Source of the DNA: Acidobacteriota bacterium
Lineage (GTDB): Bacteria; Acidobacteriota; Holophagae; Thermotomaculales; Thermotomaculaceae
Direction: 5' to 3'
Assembly: GCA_027038695.1 (NCBI GenBank)
Contig: JALWHA010000110.1
Coordinates: 1 to 14,218 of the forward strand
Length of the DNA stretch: 14,218 nt
The notes under the pieces were generated by a model. That model was not told the origin of the DNA. It made no database searches and saw only the letters and a program-made list of their open reading frames with translations. Below, piece by piece: positions 13,851-14,218 of this stretch. The position numbers and the translations under genes were made by a program. Each line of letters begins with the position of its first letter. Positions within the stretch are counted from its first letter, which is position 1.

Positions 13851-13873
13851 AATAAACATTCTATCTGTTTATT
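13851..13873 (-). terminator. Probable intrinsic terminator of the nuclease-like gene, overlapping its stop codon
   Basis: On the minus strand AATAAACA and TGTTTATT form an eight-base-pair stem with a seven-base loop, followed by TTTT. The TAA stop of the nuclease-like gene (13869-13871) lies inside the first arm. The stem is AT-rich, so its strength is uncertain. Confidence 0.45.
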
Positions 13874-14218
13874 CAACCTCTTCCATAAGTTCCACTTTTT
13901 TAGATGAGGCTATAATTACAATCTTCTTTAACTCAGGAATTTGTTCAGGTTGAACATATGGCGGGTGAGTGAACTTTCTTGATGAGGCATACCTTTCTAA
14001 CTGGCTGATTGCCTGCTTGCGAAGGTGTTTTATCTCTGATTGAGATGTATCCTTCTCTGCCTCTCTGTGCTTTATGTATTTAACCTCTATAAGGTATTCG
14101 TATTTTGTTAGCCTTGTTATAGGCCAGTTTTTGCGAAGGTAAATGTCAGCATAGCCTTTTCCTGTTTCATACTCTCCCTCAACTATGTACAAAGGGGATA
14201 AAGAAAGATAGGTTTTCA
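13869..14218 (-). CDS. PD-(D/E)XK nuclease-like protein, C-terminal domain (partial, N-terminus beyond right edge)
   Basis: The open frame enters from the right edge and ends at TAA 13869-13871; about 116 codons are visible. It reads KTYLSLSPLYIVEGEYETGKGYADIYL, then YEYLIEVKYIK, and a helix ending ISQLERYA. This matches the PDDEXK_9 (DUF1703) domain found at the end of AAA-ATPase-like proteins: a glutamate in the first motif, Asp in GYADIYL and the Glu-x-Lys of IEVKY, so the nuclease-type residues are intact. In the family the N-terminal part is an AAA-type ATPase; it is not visible here. These proteins often occur in several copies per genome and their role is poorly known. A TTG within the frame at 14190-14192 is not the true start, because the frame continues upstream with family-like sequence. 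Confidence 0.78.
   Translation of the reverse strand, partial: KTYLSLSPLYIVEGEYETGKGYADIYLRKNWPITRLTKYEYLIEVKYIKHREAEKDTSQSEIKHLRKQAISQLERYASSRKFTHPPYVQPEQIPELKKIVIIASSKKVELMEEVE

Overview
The window is AT-rich, gene-dense bacterial DNA with short gaps and many overlapping genes. A lipopolysaccharide-type GT9 heptosyltransferase together with MurG and MurJ points to a diderm (Gram-negative type) bacterium. MqnD shows menaquinone synthesis by the futalosine route. QueH, the oxygen-sensitive epoxyqueuosine reductase type, and heavy use of AGA/AGG arginine codons would suit an anaerobe, possibly a thermophile. The phylum cannot be fixed from the sequence alone.

Layout. (1) 1-2036, minus strand: murJ (lipid II flippase) overlaps the start of murG (lipid II synthesis), which runs off the left edge. 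Both act on the same peptidoglycan precursor. (2) 2037-2470, plus: a small exported basic protein whose reading frame is split at a run of eight C, followed by an intrinsic terminator. (3) 2484-4446, plus: mqnD and a heptosyltransferase, joined by a one-base TAATG overlap. (4) 4608-4837, plus: a near-consensus promoter, a leader hairpin, tRNA-Lys(UUU) and tRNA-Glu(UUC). (5) 4869-6206, minus: cyclopropane fatty acid synthase with its promoter. (6) 6236-7269, plus: an orphan primase-like protein with a CHC2 zinc finger and a degenerate TOPRIM domain. (7) 7278-12222, plus: a translationally coupled operon of a fused radical SAM/DUF2344 protein, RNase G and a patatin-like lipase. (8) 12219-13079, minus: queH, convergent with the lipase and sharing a TTAA stop with it. 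(9) 13130-13781, plus: two small unknown genes, one soluble and preceded by a run of nine G in its ribosome binding site, one with three membrane segments. (10) 13851-14218, minus: the C-terminal end of a PD-(D/E)XK nuclease-like protein running off the right edge.

Most of this is housekeeping (cell wall, quinone, LPS, tRNA modification, RNA processing, membrane lipid). The less ordinary signals are the C8 tract that breaks a secreted-protein gene, the G9 tract serving as a Shine-Dalgarno, apparently leaderless murJ and queH transcripts from TGATATAAT extended -10 promoters, and the primase-like orphan lacking the usual TOPRIM glutamate. I found no CRISPR array, insertion sequence, prophage module or clear defence operon. 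The only defence-like or selfish-like element is the nuclease fragment at the right end.
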